64,000 nt of DNA from Neobacillus mesonae (GTDB lineage Bacteria; Bacillota; Bacilli; Bacillales; Cytobacillaceae). Location: positions 2,031,203-2,095,202 of the forward strand of contig NZ_KV440949.1 of the NCBI RefSeq assembly GCF_001636315.1, written 5' to 3'. Made by a program: the position numbers and the translations under genes. Below are positions 36,276 through 44,306 of the stretch, one piece after another. The notes beneath the pieces are model-generated. The model worked only from the letters and a program-made list of their open reading frames with translations, made no database searches and was not told the DNA's origin. The first letter of the stretch is position 1, and the number at the start of each line of letters is the position of its first letter.

Positions 36276-37845
36276 TGTCGATTCCCTCTCCCACTTTTAT
36301 TGAAAAGATCGTTCCACCATCAGGTTCTGTTTTAGCTGAAATTTTCCCTTTATTTGATTCCACAATTTGTTTAACTAATGCCAAACCAATTCCTCTGCCT
36401 TCTTTCTGTTTGGTGCTATATCCGTATTCAAAAATTTTCTCCGCATCTTCCGGTAAACCGCTTCCATTATCCCGAACCTCAATATATAGAAATGTTGCAT
36501 TTCCCTGGAGTAAAAGATGGACGATACGTTGCTCGCGTATTAAACAGGCTTCCATCGCATTATCCAATAAGTTCCCGATCACCGTGACCAGGTCCCCGCT
36601 TGAAAATCCATTTATCACTTCCAATAAACAGGATTTTTCATTGATGATCAATGAAATCCCTAGTTCTTTGGCCCGCGATCTTTTCCCCAAAAGAAGACCA
36701 AGAACGGAGTAGTCAGAAATATGATCTTTTAAAAACTGTATAACGGTTTGTTCATCTGAAATCTCATCAACAATCATACTTAAGGCCTCATCCGATCGTT
36801 CTAATTGAATCAATCCGGCAATACTGTGCAGTTTATTCATATATTCATGGTTTTGGGAGCGCAAGGCATCCACAAGTGTTTTAATCCCCGTTAATTCTTC
36901 TGCGAGCATGTTGGCTTCCTTGCGATCCGTCATCATGATTAACGAACCGACAGGACGTCCATTCACATTTATGGGGTATATTTTAACTAAGTACATCACT
37001 TTCCGGCAAAGCAAAGGACGGTAAACGACTTCCTTACTTATAGAAAATTGCTTGCCCAGCCATGTTTCCGGAAATAGCTCGGAAATATTTATCGATTCCC
37101 CGAAAAAATTTGTATATTGAATAGCCAACCGATTCATAAACGTTATATTCCCTTTATCATCGGTTGCCAAGATGCCGATATCCATCGACTGCATCATACT
37201 CGAACGTTCTTCCACTAAGCGGGCAATTTCATAAGGTTCCAGATTGAGCGTTTGTTTTTTTAGATGATTCGCGATAAAAAAGGAACCGATAAGACCGATT
37301 AACAATCCCCAAAACAATGAAATAAACATGTCCTTCTGATATTCCAAAATAAGACTTTGAAGGGTGGGAGACATAATCCCAACCGTCACAACACCAACCT
37401 GTTTTACTCCTTCTGCATTCATAATTGGTACAAATGCGCGAATCGCATAGCCTAAAACCCCCTGAGCCTTTGAAATATATTCATGCTCCGATAATGAAGG
37501 TAATTCATCCCCGCCTTCAAAGGGTGTACCTAACTTGCTTTCGGAAGGGTGAGAATAGCGAATCCGATCCATATCAAAAACAACTATATAATCAACATTC
37601 GTCGCTAACCGCACCCTCTCAGCCATTGGCTGAATAATTCTTGCTCCGCCATTTTTCCCGACATTTGTTTTGATATCAGGCAGCTGAGCAACGGTTCGCG
37701 CAATCGCTATCGCGCGTGCCCCAAGCTCTTTTTCAAATGCAGTGGAAATATTAAGGATCATGAGCCAACCGCTTGTCATAACGGAAAAAACCACTAAAAT
37801 AAATGAAAAAATAAATATCTTCATTCGTAAAGAAACTCTTGTCAT
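36268..37845 (-). CDS. dctS: DctS-type sensor histidine kinase (CitA/DcuS family)
   Basis: A 525-residue membrane kinase: N-terminal TM segment (about 9-30), extracytoplasmic PAS-like sensor with the carboxylate-kinase signature (VDYIVVFDMDRIRYSHPSES, LGYAIRAFVPI), and a second TM segment near 170-192. A cytoplasmic PAS domain, the phospho-acceptor His in QNHEYMNKLHSI and a HATPase domain (NLLDNAMEAC, DNGSGLP, GRGIGLALVKQIVE) follow. Senses citrate/C4-dicarboxylate-like acids by family. First gene of the dctS-dctR pair. Confidence 0.9.
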   Translation of the reverse strand: MTRVSLRMKIFIFSFILVVFSVMTSGWLMILNISTAFEKELGARAIAIARTVAQLPDIKTNVGKNGGARIIQPMAERVRLATNVDYIVVFDMDRIRYSHPSESKLGTPFEGGDELPSLSEHEYISKAQGVLGYAIRAFVPIMNAEGVKQVGVVTVGIMSPTLQSLILEYQKDMFISLFWGLLIGLIGSFFIANHLKKQTLNLEPYEIARLVEERSSMMQSMDIGILATDDKGNITFMNRLAIQYTNFFGESINISELFPETWLGKQFSISKEVVYRPLLCRKVMYLVKIYPINVNGRPVGSLIMMTDRKEANMLAEELTGIKTLVDALRSQNHEYMNKLHSIAGLIQLERSDEALSMIVDEISDEQTVIQFLKDHISDYSVLGLLLGKRSRAKELGISLIINEKSCLLEVINGFSSGDLVTVIGNLLDNAMEACLIREQRIVHLLLQGNATFLYIEVRDNGSGLPEDAEKIFEYGYSTKQKEGRGIGLALVKQIVESNKGKISAKTEPDGGTIFSIKVGEGIDNE

Positions 37846-37972
37846 TACAGTACCCCGCTGCTAAAAAACACACTATTAAGATGATTATTTCTGAAAAATA
37901 TTCAAGCCAACACTTGATTTACCAACTAATATTATAGCATTTTTCAAAACATACATTTCGAAAAAATTAGAA

Positions 37973-38227
37973 TTACGAGAATAGTAGAACAGCGGGTCTG
38001 GGAGTTGGTGATAGAGGAAGGATGAATGACTGGGAGAAAAATTTGCCCATGATGTTCTCCTTATCGTCGCAAACAAAAAAAGTAACCATCGTGCCAAGCG
38101 GACGAACGGCTACTTTTTTAAAAATAAACCAAAAATATCGCGTATATAATCCAAGATATAAAACTCGCAAAATCACCCAAAAAATAAACGGAAGCAGTTC
38201 TACAAATTTCTCAAGGATGTCAACCAA
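37973..38227 (-). CDS. Possible small membrane protein, 84 residues
   Basis: An open frame from a TTG at 38227 has a hydrophobic N-terminal half (FVELLPFIFWVILRVLYLGL) followed by YTRYFWFIFKKVAVRPLG and a polar tail. The codon choice looks like coding DNA, but no ribosome site is seen before the TTG. The start region overlaps one of two CAAACAAACGTTTATTT palindromes, which would suit a repressor-controlled gene. No family recognised. A plus-strand frame at 38022-38243 competes for the same DNA, so confidence is low. Confidence 0.3.
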   Translation of the reverse strand: MVDILEKFVELLPFIFWVILRVLYLGLYTRYFWFIFKKVAVRPLGTMVTFFVCDDKENIMGKFFSQSFILPLSPTPRPAVLLFS

Positions 38228-38325
38228 ACAAACGTTTATTTAAAAATGCCAAATTACGCACTGCTAAAGGGTTTTATATGGAATGCAGCTAAAAATTTTG
38301 TCAGTCAAACAAACGTTTATTTGAA
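38223..38325. promoter_or_regulatory. Twin 18-bp palindromes (TetR-type operator candidates)
   Basis: CAAACAAACGTTTATTTG at 38308-38325 is palindromic but for one base pair. A near-identical copy, CAAACAAACGTTTATTTA, lies about 83 bp upstream at 38225-38242. Such AAACGTTT-centred palindromes are typical of dimeric repressor sites. No regulator gene is adjacent. Confidence 0.5.
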
Positions 38326-38419
38326 AGTGGCTCCAGCCCGCAACAATACAGTACGTTAGCGTTGTTTCTGGGATAAACAATGTCGATTCCTGTGAGTGAA
38401 GGTCTGTAACAATTTAATG

Positions 38420-38460
38420 CGTTAAACTTTAGCTGAGTGGGGGTCTGCCCCCAATTAAGG
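38420..38460. repeat. TTTARCTGAGTGGGG / TCTGCCCCC repeat, copy A
   Basis: GCGTTAAACTTTAGCTGAGT followed by GGGGGTCTGCCCCC is closely similar to 39116-39150. It ends in a GC-rich hairpin. Confidence 0.55.
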
Positions 38461-38649
38461 CCGCTTCTTCCCTTCGTTCTCTGGAAAAAGAAAATAGGAT
38501 ATGACTCCTGAGAATAGCCCCGCTCCGATTGCAATAATGAGTCTAGTGCCAAATTGTATATCTGAATACCCATCATTGAGCATCCAAAGTGCTACAACCA
38601 TAACGATAATCATGATGGGAACGACAAATGTAAATCTTTTCTGCTTCAA
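38455..38649 (-). CDS. Small two-helix membrane protein, 64 residues
   Basis: Encodes a 64-residue protein from a TTG at 38649 with GGGAGAGGTGA directly upstream. It has two hydrophobic segments (FTFVVPIMIIVMVVALWML and LIIAIGAGLFSGVISYFLF) and a basic tail. Short membrane proteins of this form are common and mostly uncharacterised in Bacillaceae. It stands alone between repeat elements. Confidence 0.6.
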   Translation of the reverse strand: MKQKRFTFVVPIMIIVMVVALWMLNDGYSDIQFGTRLIIAIGAGLFSGVISYFLFPENEGKKRP

Positions 38650-38730
38650 ATTTCACCTCTCCCTTCTGGCCCCTTTTTACCCTATTATACAGAAAAGAAA
38701 TGGATAGATAATAAAAAAGGAGAAGGAGGA

Positions 38731-38751
38731 CTGCTAAAGGCGTCCCACTTT
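38731..38751. repeat. GGAGGACTGCTAAAGGCGTCC element, copy A
   Basis: AAGGAGGACTGCTAAAGGCG followed by TCC is nearly identical to the core of the perfect hairpin at 57258-57280. GGAC/GTCC arms flank a shared loop. Confidence 0.55.
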
Positions 38752-38849
38752 TTAACGAGAGCAACATTGTTTTTCAGGGGAATTTTTTTGCATAAAGGAA
38801 ACATTTTGTAAAAACTTAAATATAATAAAAATAAAGGAAGTTGATTTGG

Positions 38850-38972
38850 ATGTATTTGTCTAAACGAATTAGAAAGAAAATTATAGTAAGTGCTTACCTT
38901 TGCAGGCTGTTTGGGGTTATTGGGCAAGAAGATTATCATTCAATGGTTAATCAATCAAAGTCTAATCATTAA
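38850..38972 (+). CDS. Possible 40-residue basic peptide
   Basis: The frame ATG 38850 to TAA 38972 encodes MYLSKRIRKKIIVSAYLCRL and 20 more mainly polar residues. AAAGGAAG lies ten bases upstream and TATAAT at 38821-38826 could serve as a -10. A terminator-like hairpin follows at 39041. The N terminus is basic and amphipathic. No family is recognised; it may be a chance frame. Confidence 0.3.
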   Translation: MYLSKRIRKKIIVSAYLCRLFGVIGQEDYHSMVNQSKSNH

Positions 38973-39040
38973 GTTCGTCCCCGCAGGTGATCGTTCTGTC
39001 GGTGCTACATTGTCGTATAAAGTAGTTCGTTCCTATTGAA

Positions 39041-39064
39041 AGCTGCCAATTACGGCAGCTTTTG
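39041..39064 (+). terminator. Rho-independent terminator-like hairpin
   Basis: AGCTGCC-aattac-GGCAGCT followed by TTTTG on the plus strand. Confidence 0.55.
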
Positions 39065-39115
39065 TGCATTTCCGGTCTGACCCAGATTCGCCGACTTCTA
39101 TTACACTCTTTAACG

Positions 39116-39150
39116 CGGTAAACTTTAACTGAGTGGGGTCTGACCCCGCA
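39116..39150. repeat. TTTARCTGAGTGGGG / GGTCTGACCCC repeat, copy B
   Basis: GCGGTAAACTTTAACTGAGT followed by GGGGTCTGACCCC parallels copy A at 38420. A further GGTCTGACCC fragment lies at 39075. Confidence 0.55.
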
Positions 39151-39157
39151 TCCCCAT

Positions 39158-40756
39158 CTACCCTTGTGATCCGAGCAGGGAGTTTCGGTATTTGCTTGGG
39201 GTTTTGCCGGAGATGGCTTTGAAGACGCGGCTGAAGTAACGGGCATCTTGGTAACCGACGGCGCTGGCGATCTGGTAAATGGTTAGGTCTAGGTCCATCA
39301 GCATAGATTTTGCTTTATCAACGCGGAGATTGGTAATATATTCAATAAAGGAAGAACCGGTTGTTTTTTTAAACAGATTACTAAAGTAGTTGGGACTTAG
39401 ATGTACATGGCTGGCTACTTGTTCCAAGGAAATATTTTCAATGTAATGGTGTTCAATAAAGGCAATCGCTTTTTGGACGGATTTAAGCGTTTCTTCGTTA
39501 TAGTCTAGGAATGCACGCTCCAGAAGCTGTTTGATCGCCTCTTGGAACCACTTTTTCATTTGGCTCGTATTCTCGACCATCAGTAAATCACGGGCATACT
39601 CAAGATGAATCGAAATAATATCCTGCGGCTTTGCCCCGCCATTAATGGCTGACCTGGCTAAAGTCGTTAACAAATCCAGAATTTGCAGTTTAAGAACCTC
39701 GGGGTCGACATTCTGCTGCGTAAATACAGTATTCCACACCTTTTCAAGGCTTTCCTTGACACCGGTAAAGTCACCAACCGTCAGCTTACTTGCCACCGTT
39801 TCAATTTCACTATTCGGCAGTAAAGCGGTCTCGTTTTCAAACGGCTGAATATCGGCTATATGTAAAATCGCATTCGTCCCAGAAAAAAACTTATAGGTTT
39901 GGGCCTGTAACGCTTCTTGATAGGAAACATGTAAATTGCGGGCGTCCTCATAATAGCTGCCGATCCCTATGGTAACGGTATATCCTGTTTTTTCATTAAG
40001 ATGCTGCTTCATTCTTTCTGCATAAGAGACGGCTAACTGCTTGTATTCCTCCTGACTGCTGCGCAATGGAATCGACAGCAGCACAGTAATTTTGTCAGCC
40101 GCGGTAATGACGGGCAAAATGTCCCGAATCTCTAAATCCCGAAACGTTTGAATCGCCGCAATAATCTCATTCCGGATTGTTTGCTCCCAAAGCTTGCTTT
40201 TGTTTTTGGTCAAGCGAAAAAATTCATCAATATGAAGAATCATCGCTGTATTCGGAACAACTGATAAGCCGGCCCACTTGCTGCGATCCCATATTTCCTT
40301 CGAATTTTTCACATTGCCAAAAATTAAATCGTAAGCGAGATGGCTTTTTAACGAAATAAGACATTCTTTTGCTAGCCTGGCTTTGCGATCACTATTATCC
40401 TCTTTCGCCATTGCCGCTTTTACTTCATGAAGCAAATAGTAAAGACTTGTTTTGTCCGTGGATTTGGTAAGGCAATCAAACGCACCCTTCTTAAAAAATA
40501 TCCGTTGTTCCTGAATGGTAAATTCCGATTTAAGAACAATCGTATAGTCAGCGAGTTTCCTCCCCAGGATGGAGCGGTCCAGCTGATCCATATCAAGGAG
40601 CAGAACCGGGCAGGGGTTTTGTCTCAGTCTATTTACCCAATCACCCGCGGCATCATATACTTTCACGTTAAAGTGAAATTTGTACTCTATGTTGACAGAT
40701 TCAATCAGCCCAATGGCTGTTTCATCGTTTGAAATAATAACTAGTGTATGAGCCAT
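39158..40756 (-). CDS. AraC-type regulator with degenerate receiver domain
   Basis: A protein of 532 residues from ATG 40756 (an upstream TTG at 40777 is less likely). The N-terminal 120 residues have the outline of a YesN-type receiver (LVIISNDETAIGLIE, PVLLLDMDQLD) but an imperfect acidic pocket. A central region and a C-terminal AraC double helix-turn-helix follow (ENISLEQVASHVHLSPNYFS, DLTIYQIASAVGYQDARYFS, ending SGKTPSKYRNS). No histidine kinase is nearby. It starts 33 bp after the divergent urocanase stop on the same strand, so it is probably cotranscribed with, and may control, that operon. Confidence 0.82.
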   Translation of the reverse strand: MAHTLVIISNDETAIGLIESVNIEYKFHFNVKVYDAAGDWVNRLRQNPCPVLLLDMDQLDRSILGRKLADYTIVLKSEFTIQEQRIFFKKGAFDCLTKSTDKTSLYYLLHEVKAAMAKEDNSDRKARLAKECLISLKSHLAYDLIFGNVKNSKEIWDRSKWAGLSVVPNTAMILHIDEFFRLTKNKSKLWEQTIRNEIIAAIQTFRDLEIRDILPVITAADKITVLLSIPLRSSQEEYKQLAVSYAERMKQHLNEKTGYTVTIGIGSYYEDARNLHVSYQEALQAQTYKFFSGTNAILHIADIQPFENETALLPNSEIETVASKLTVGDFTGVKESLEKVWNTVFTQQNVDPEVLKLQILDLLTTLARSAINGGAKPQDIISIHLEYARDLLMVENTSQMKKWFQEAIKQLLERAFLDYNEETLKSVQKAIAFIEHHYIENISLEQVASHVHLSPNYFSNLFKKTTGSSFIEYITNLRVDKAKSMLMDLDLTIYQIASAVGYQDARYFSRVFKAISGKTPSKYRNSLLGSQG

Positions 40757-40789
40757 TTTTAAAACACTCCCTAACAAGAAGAGTTGATT

Positions 40790-42430
40790 TTAAAGCGGTT
40801 TATTAATCCCGTAGGTTTCCAGCATCTTTTTCGCAGTCGGGTAGCCGGCGTCAGCGTGGCGGATGATATTTAAGCCGGGATCAATTTTTAACAGACGCTT
40901 TAATTTTTCAAACGCCTCTATACTTCCGTCTGCCACTGCGGTCATACCGGAATGGATCGAGTTGCCGATGCCGACACCCCCGCCATGCTGGATGCTGACC
41001 ATAGACGCCCCGGCACAGGTGTTTAACAACCCCGTTAGAATCGGCCAATCCGCCACCGCATCGCTGCCGTCCATCATCCCCTCTGTTTCCCGGGTTGGAG
41101 CTGACATCGTGCTGCCTTCCGAATGGTCCCGTGTGATGGCGATCGGTGCTGACAGCTGTCCTGAAGCGACCATGTGATTAATGATTTCGCCTAATTGATC
41201 ACGCTCTTTGTAGTTGAGCCAGCATGTACGTGCCGGCAAGCCGTAGAAATAGATTTTGTCCTGGACATAACGAATCCAGCGGCATATCCGCTCATCACTG
41301 CGAAACTCAGATAATATGACTTCATCAATTTTATAAATATCACTAGGGTCGCCCGATAAGGCAATCCAGCGGCACGGACCGCGCCCTTCACAATAAAGCG
41401 GCCGTAAATATTCAGAAATAAACCCTGGAAATTGAAACGCTTCTTGATAGCCAGCCTTCAGCGCCTGGCCGCGGATGTTGTTGCCGTAATCAAACACCAC
41501 CGCGCCGCGCTCCTTAAACACATTCATTGCCTGTACATGGGTAACGATTGTTTTTGAGGCTAACTCGACATATTTTTCTGGCTTTTTATGACGTAAAAAT
41601 TGCGCCTGATCCAACGTGACACCACTTGGTATATAGCCGTGGAGCAGGTCATGTGCCGCTGTTTGATCGGTTACCACGTCGGGCGTCACGCCGCGCCCAA
41701 TCAACTCACTGTAAACATCAGCTGCATTCCCAAGAAGCGCAATGGCCAGCGGTCTTTCATGCTTTGCCGCTTCCTCAGCAAGTGAAAGGGCTTCATCGAT
41801 GGAATGTACAAGGATGTCACAATAATTATTGAGCAGCCGCCTTTTAATCTTTTTCTCATCGATTTCTACGACGATAGCAACACCGCCGTTCATTGTAACC
41901 GAAAGTGGCTGGGCCGAACCCATACCGCCTAAGCCAGATGTAAGGACAATTTTCCCTTTGAGAGAGCCGCCAAAATTCCTTATGGCCACTTCACTCATGG
42001 TTTCAAATGTTGCCTGCAGGACACCCTGGACCCCGATATAGGCCCAGGAGGCTGCGGTTGCTTGTCCATACATGGTGAGCCCTTTTTCCTCTAAGCATGA
42101 GAACTCCTTCCATGTAGCCCAGCTTGGCACCACCATCGACGAGGAGGAGACGACCCGCGGGAAAAATGGGAAGGTGCGGAAAGAGGCAACTGGTTTTCCT
42201 GATTGAATTAATAATGTCCAATCGGGTTCCAGCTGCTTTAGCTCCTTAATAATCACCTCGAGCATCTGCTTGTTACGCGCTGCTTTCCCTGTTCCCCCGT
42301 AGACGATCAATTGTTGATTATTTTCGGCTACCCGGGGATCTAAGCTGTTCATTAATAATCGAAGTAAAGCCTCCGTCTCCCAGCTTTTGCACGAAAGCTC
42401 TTTACCGATTGGTGAGGAATACGTTTTCAA
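40790..42430 (-). CDS. Divergent urocanase-family hydratase (urocanase 1)
   Basis: A 546-residue member of the urocanase family, full length. The NAD-binding loop TSGLGGMGSAQPLSVTMNGG is intact and the active-site Cys is present (C403, LPARTCWL). Segments around the substrate differ from typical HutU: WLNYKERD instead of [26 protein letters not shown] instead of [18 protein letters not shown], and MVSIQHGGG instead of WVSIHHGGG. It therefore probably hydrates a modified substrate (for example a methylated or thiolated urocanate) or a related vinyl-imidazole compound. It is the paralogue of the gene at 44307 in the same operon. The start is TTG at 42430 with AGGAGG about ten bases upstream. 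Confidence 0.85.
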   Translation of the reverse strand: MKTYSSPIGKELSCKSWETEALLRLLMNSLDPRVAENNQQLIVYGGTGKAARNKQMLEVIIKELKQLEPDWTLLIQSGKPVASFRTFPFFPRVVSSSSMVVPSWATWKEFSCLEEKGLTMYGQATAASWAYIGVQGVLQATFETMSEVAIRNFGGSLKGKIVLTSGLGGMGSAQPLSVTMNGGVAIVVEIDEKKIKRRLLNNYCDILVHSIDEALSLAEEAAKHERPLAIALLGNAADVYSELIGRGVTPDVVTDQTAAHDLLHGYIPSGVTLDQAQFLRHKKPEKYVELASKTIVTHVQAMNVFKERGAVVFDYGNNIRGQALKAGYQEAFQFPGFISEYLRPLYCEGRGPCRWIALSGDPSDIYKIDEVILSEFRSDERICRWIRYVQDKIYFYGLPARTCWLNYKERDQLGEIINHMVASGQLSAPIAITRDHSEGSTMSAPTRETEGMMDGSDAVADWPILTGLLNTCAGASMVSIQHGGGVGIGNSIHSGMTAVADGSIEAFEKLKRLLKIDPGLNIIRHADAGYPTAKKMLETYGINKPL

Positions 42431-42464
42431 ACCTGTGATGCCTCCTTCCGCCGTTACTATCTTA

Positions 42465-43457
42465 TTAACTGACTACTGCTTCGGATGTTTCGATGATTTG
42501 TTTAAATTCTTTTGTTAACAGGGGCAGTACTTCAAATAGGTCACCGACAATACCAAAATCCGCTATTGAAAAAATATTGGCTTCCGGATCTTTATTAATG
42601 GCCACAACTACTTTGGAATTGGACATCCCCGCTACATGCTGAATCGCACCTGAAATACCGCAAGCAATGTAAAGATCAGGTGTTACCACTTTTCCCGTTT
42701 GCCCGATTTGCAAGGAATAATCGCAGTACTCAGCATCACAAGCACCGCGGGATGCACCGACTGCACCGCCAAGCACATCCGCTAGCTCTTGAAGCAGCTT
42801 AAAGCCCTCGGCTCCTTTTACACCGCGGCCGCCCGAAATAATAATTTTAGCTTCGGACAGGTCCACCCCTGTCACAGCCTTTCTGATAACCTCTTTGACA
42901 AATGTACGTAAATTCTTTATCTCTACTTTAACCGACTGGATCGCTCCTTGTCTTGTCTGATCTTTATTAAGGACAGCGATATTATTAGGGCGAATCGACA
43001 GCAGGACAGGCCCATCGATTATATGTTTTTCTTCAAAGGCTTTCCCAGCATAGATGGGACGGGTACAAATGATTTGACCGTCTGTTACCGCGATATGGAT
43101 GACGTCTGAAAGTAATCCAGCATCCAACCGGGCAGCGATTTTTGGCGACAAATCCTTTCCTAATGAGGTATGACCAAATACAATTGCTTCCGGCTGTTCC
43201 TGCTCAATTATTTGCAGCAGTGCTTGACCATAACCGTCAGATGTATAGCTGTCAAGCTGTTCATTCTCGGCAAGCAGAACACGGTCTGCACCGAAATGAA
43301 TCATTTCTTCAGCCATTTCCTGCTGTCTACCCCCGATTAACAGCCCGACAATCTCCCCTCCTTCAGCCACGGCGGCAGCTGCCGCAATCGCTTCAAACGT
43401 TACCTTCCTTAAGGAACCATTTCGAACTTCCCCGACCACGAGTACTTTTTTCATCAT
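42465..43457 (-). CDS. etfA: Electron transfer flavoprotein alpha subunit
   Basis: A 330-residue EtfA: an N-terminal nucleotide-binding-like domain (VLVVGEVRNGSLRKVTFEAI, FGHTSLGKDLSPKIAARLDAG) and a C-terminal FAD-binding domain (SGGRGVKGAEGFKLLQELAD, GASRGACDAEY, QIGQTGKVVTPDLYIACGIS, GIVGDLFEVLPLL). It lies 12 bp after etfB. A second ATG three bases in (43454) has better spacing from GAGGAGG and may be the real start. Together with EtfB it carries electrons from the acyl-CoA dehydrogenase of this operon towards the quinone pool. Confidence 0.94.
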   Translation of the reverse strand: MMKKVLVVGEVRNGSLRKVTFEAIAAAAAVAEGGEIVGLLIGGRQQEMAEEMIHFGADRVLLAENEQLDSYTSDGYGQALLQIIEQEQPEAIVFGHTSLGKDLSPKIAARLDAGLLSDVIHIAVTDGQIICTRPIYAGKAFEEKHIIDGPVLLSIRPNNIAVLNKDQTRQGAIQSVKVEIKNLRTFVKEVIRKAVTGVDLSEAKIIISGGRGVKGAEGFKLLQELADVLGGAVGASRGACDAEYCDYSLQIGQTGKVVTPDLYIACGISGAIQHVAGMSNSKVVVAINKDPEANIFSIADFGIVGDLFEVLPLLTKEFKQIIETSEAVVS

Positions 43458-43469
43458 CCAGCCTCCTCT

Positions 43470-44237
43470 TTAAATGACTTTCTTTTCATGATAAAGAATA
43501 GAAACAAGCTCTTTTACTTGATCAGCCAGTTCGCCTTGGAGCACGTATCCCTCTTCTTTTTCCGGAGGTAAAAAAGTCCGTACCTTCTGAATACTCTTCG
43601 CAAGCTCCTCTTCGTCTAAATCGATATCATCTAGTTCCAGTGTGTCTAGCGGCTTTTTCTTGGCCTTCATAATTCCCGGTAAGGATGGATAACGCGGTTC
43701 GTTTAGTCCTTGCTGGGCCGTAACGAGCAGCGGCAAAGACGTCTCAATCACTTCTGTATCCCCCTCGACATCGCGCTGAACCGTAACCTTTGTTCCATTT
43801 AATTCAAGGCCCGTTACCGTTGTCACGTACGGGATATGTAGTAACTCAGCTGTACGCGGCCCCACCTGACCAGTAGCGTGATCAACAGAAGCATTCCCAG
43901 CCATAATGAGATCCGCTTGTTTGTCCTGAAAATAGGCCGCTAAAATTTTCGCACTGATGTGTGGATCCAGCTCCTCTTCATATTCAATTAAAACCGCCTT
44001 ATCACAGCCCATCGCAAGGGCCGTCCGCAGCTCAGTTTCCGCGTCCTCTGATCCGACCGTCACAACCGTCACTTCTCCCCCATGCTTTTCACGTAGAAGC
44101 AATGCCTCTTCAATGGCATACTCATCATATGGATTGATAATATACTTAGCGTCACCCGGATCAATTTCCCCCTGTTGAACGACGATTTTTTCCTCTGTAT
44201 CGAACGTGCGCTTCAGCAGCACGAATAATTTTAACAT
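43470..44237 (-). CDS. etfB: Electron transfer flavoprotein beta subunit
   Basis: A 255-residue EtfB with INPYDEYAIEEALLLREKHG, TVVTVGSEDAETELRTALAMGCDKAVLI and MAGNASVDHATGQVGPRTAELL, the AMP-binding and ETF-signature regions. AGGAGG precedes the ATG. Placed between urocanase 2 and etfA, it is a dedicated ETF for this operon rather than the housekeeping copy normally found with beta-oxidation genes. Confidence 0.94.
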   Translation of the reverse strand: MLKLFVLLKRTFDTEEKIVVQQGEIDPGDAKYIINPYDEYAIEEALLLREKHGGEVTVVTVGSEDAETELRTALAMGCDKAVLIEYEEELDPHISAKILAAYFQDKQADLIMAGNASVDHATGQVGPRTAELLHIPYVTTVTGLELNGTKVTVQRDVEGDTEVIETSLPLLVTAQQGLNEPRYPSLPGIMKAKKKPLDTLELDDIDLDEEELAKSIQKVRTFLPPEKEEGYVLQGELADQVKELVSILYHEKKVI

Positions 44238-44258
44238 CCTTCTTCCTCCTTTTTTCGA

Positions 44259-44291
44259 CGAAGGGAATAGAGGGGTTCCCTATTCCCTTCG
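44259..44291 (-). other. Hairpin between urocanase 2 and etfB
   Basis: CGAAGGGAATAG (44259-44270) and CTATTCCCTTCG (44280-44291) form a perfect 12-bp stem in the intercistronic gap. No U-run follows on the minus strand; an mRNA processing or stability element is likely. Confidence 0.5.
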
Positions 44292-44306
44292 TACGATTGA
44301 TACCTC

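Noticed and set aside
38022..38243. A 73-codon plus-strand frame with GAGGAAGG before its ATG
   Set aside because: The protein is low in typical features and the opposite strand has a more coding-like hydrophobic frame; the two cannot easily both be real. Not listed as a gene.
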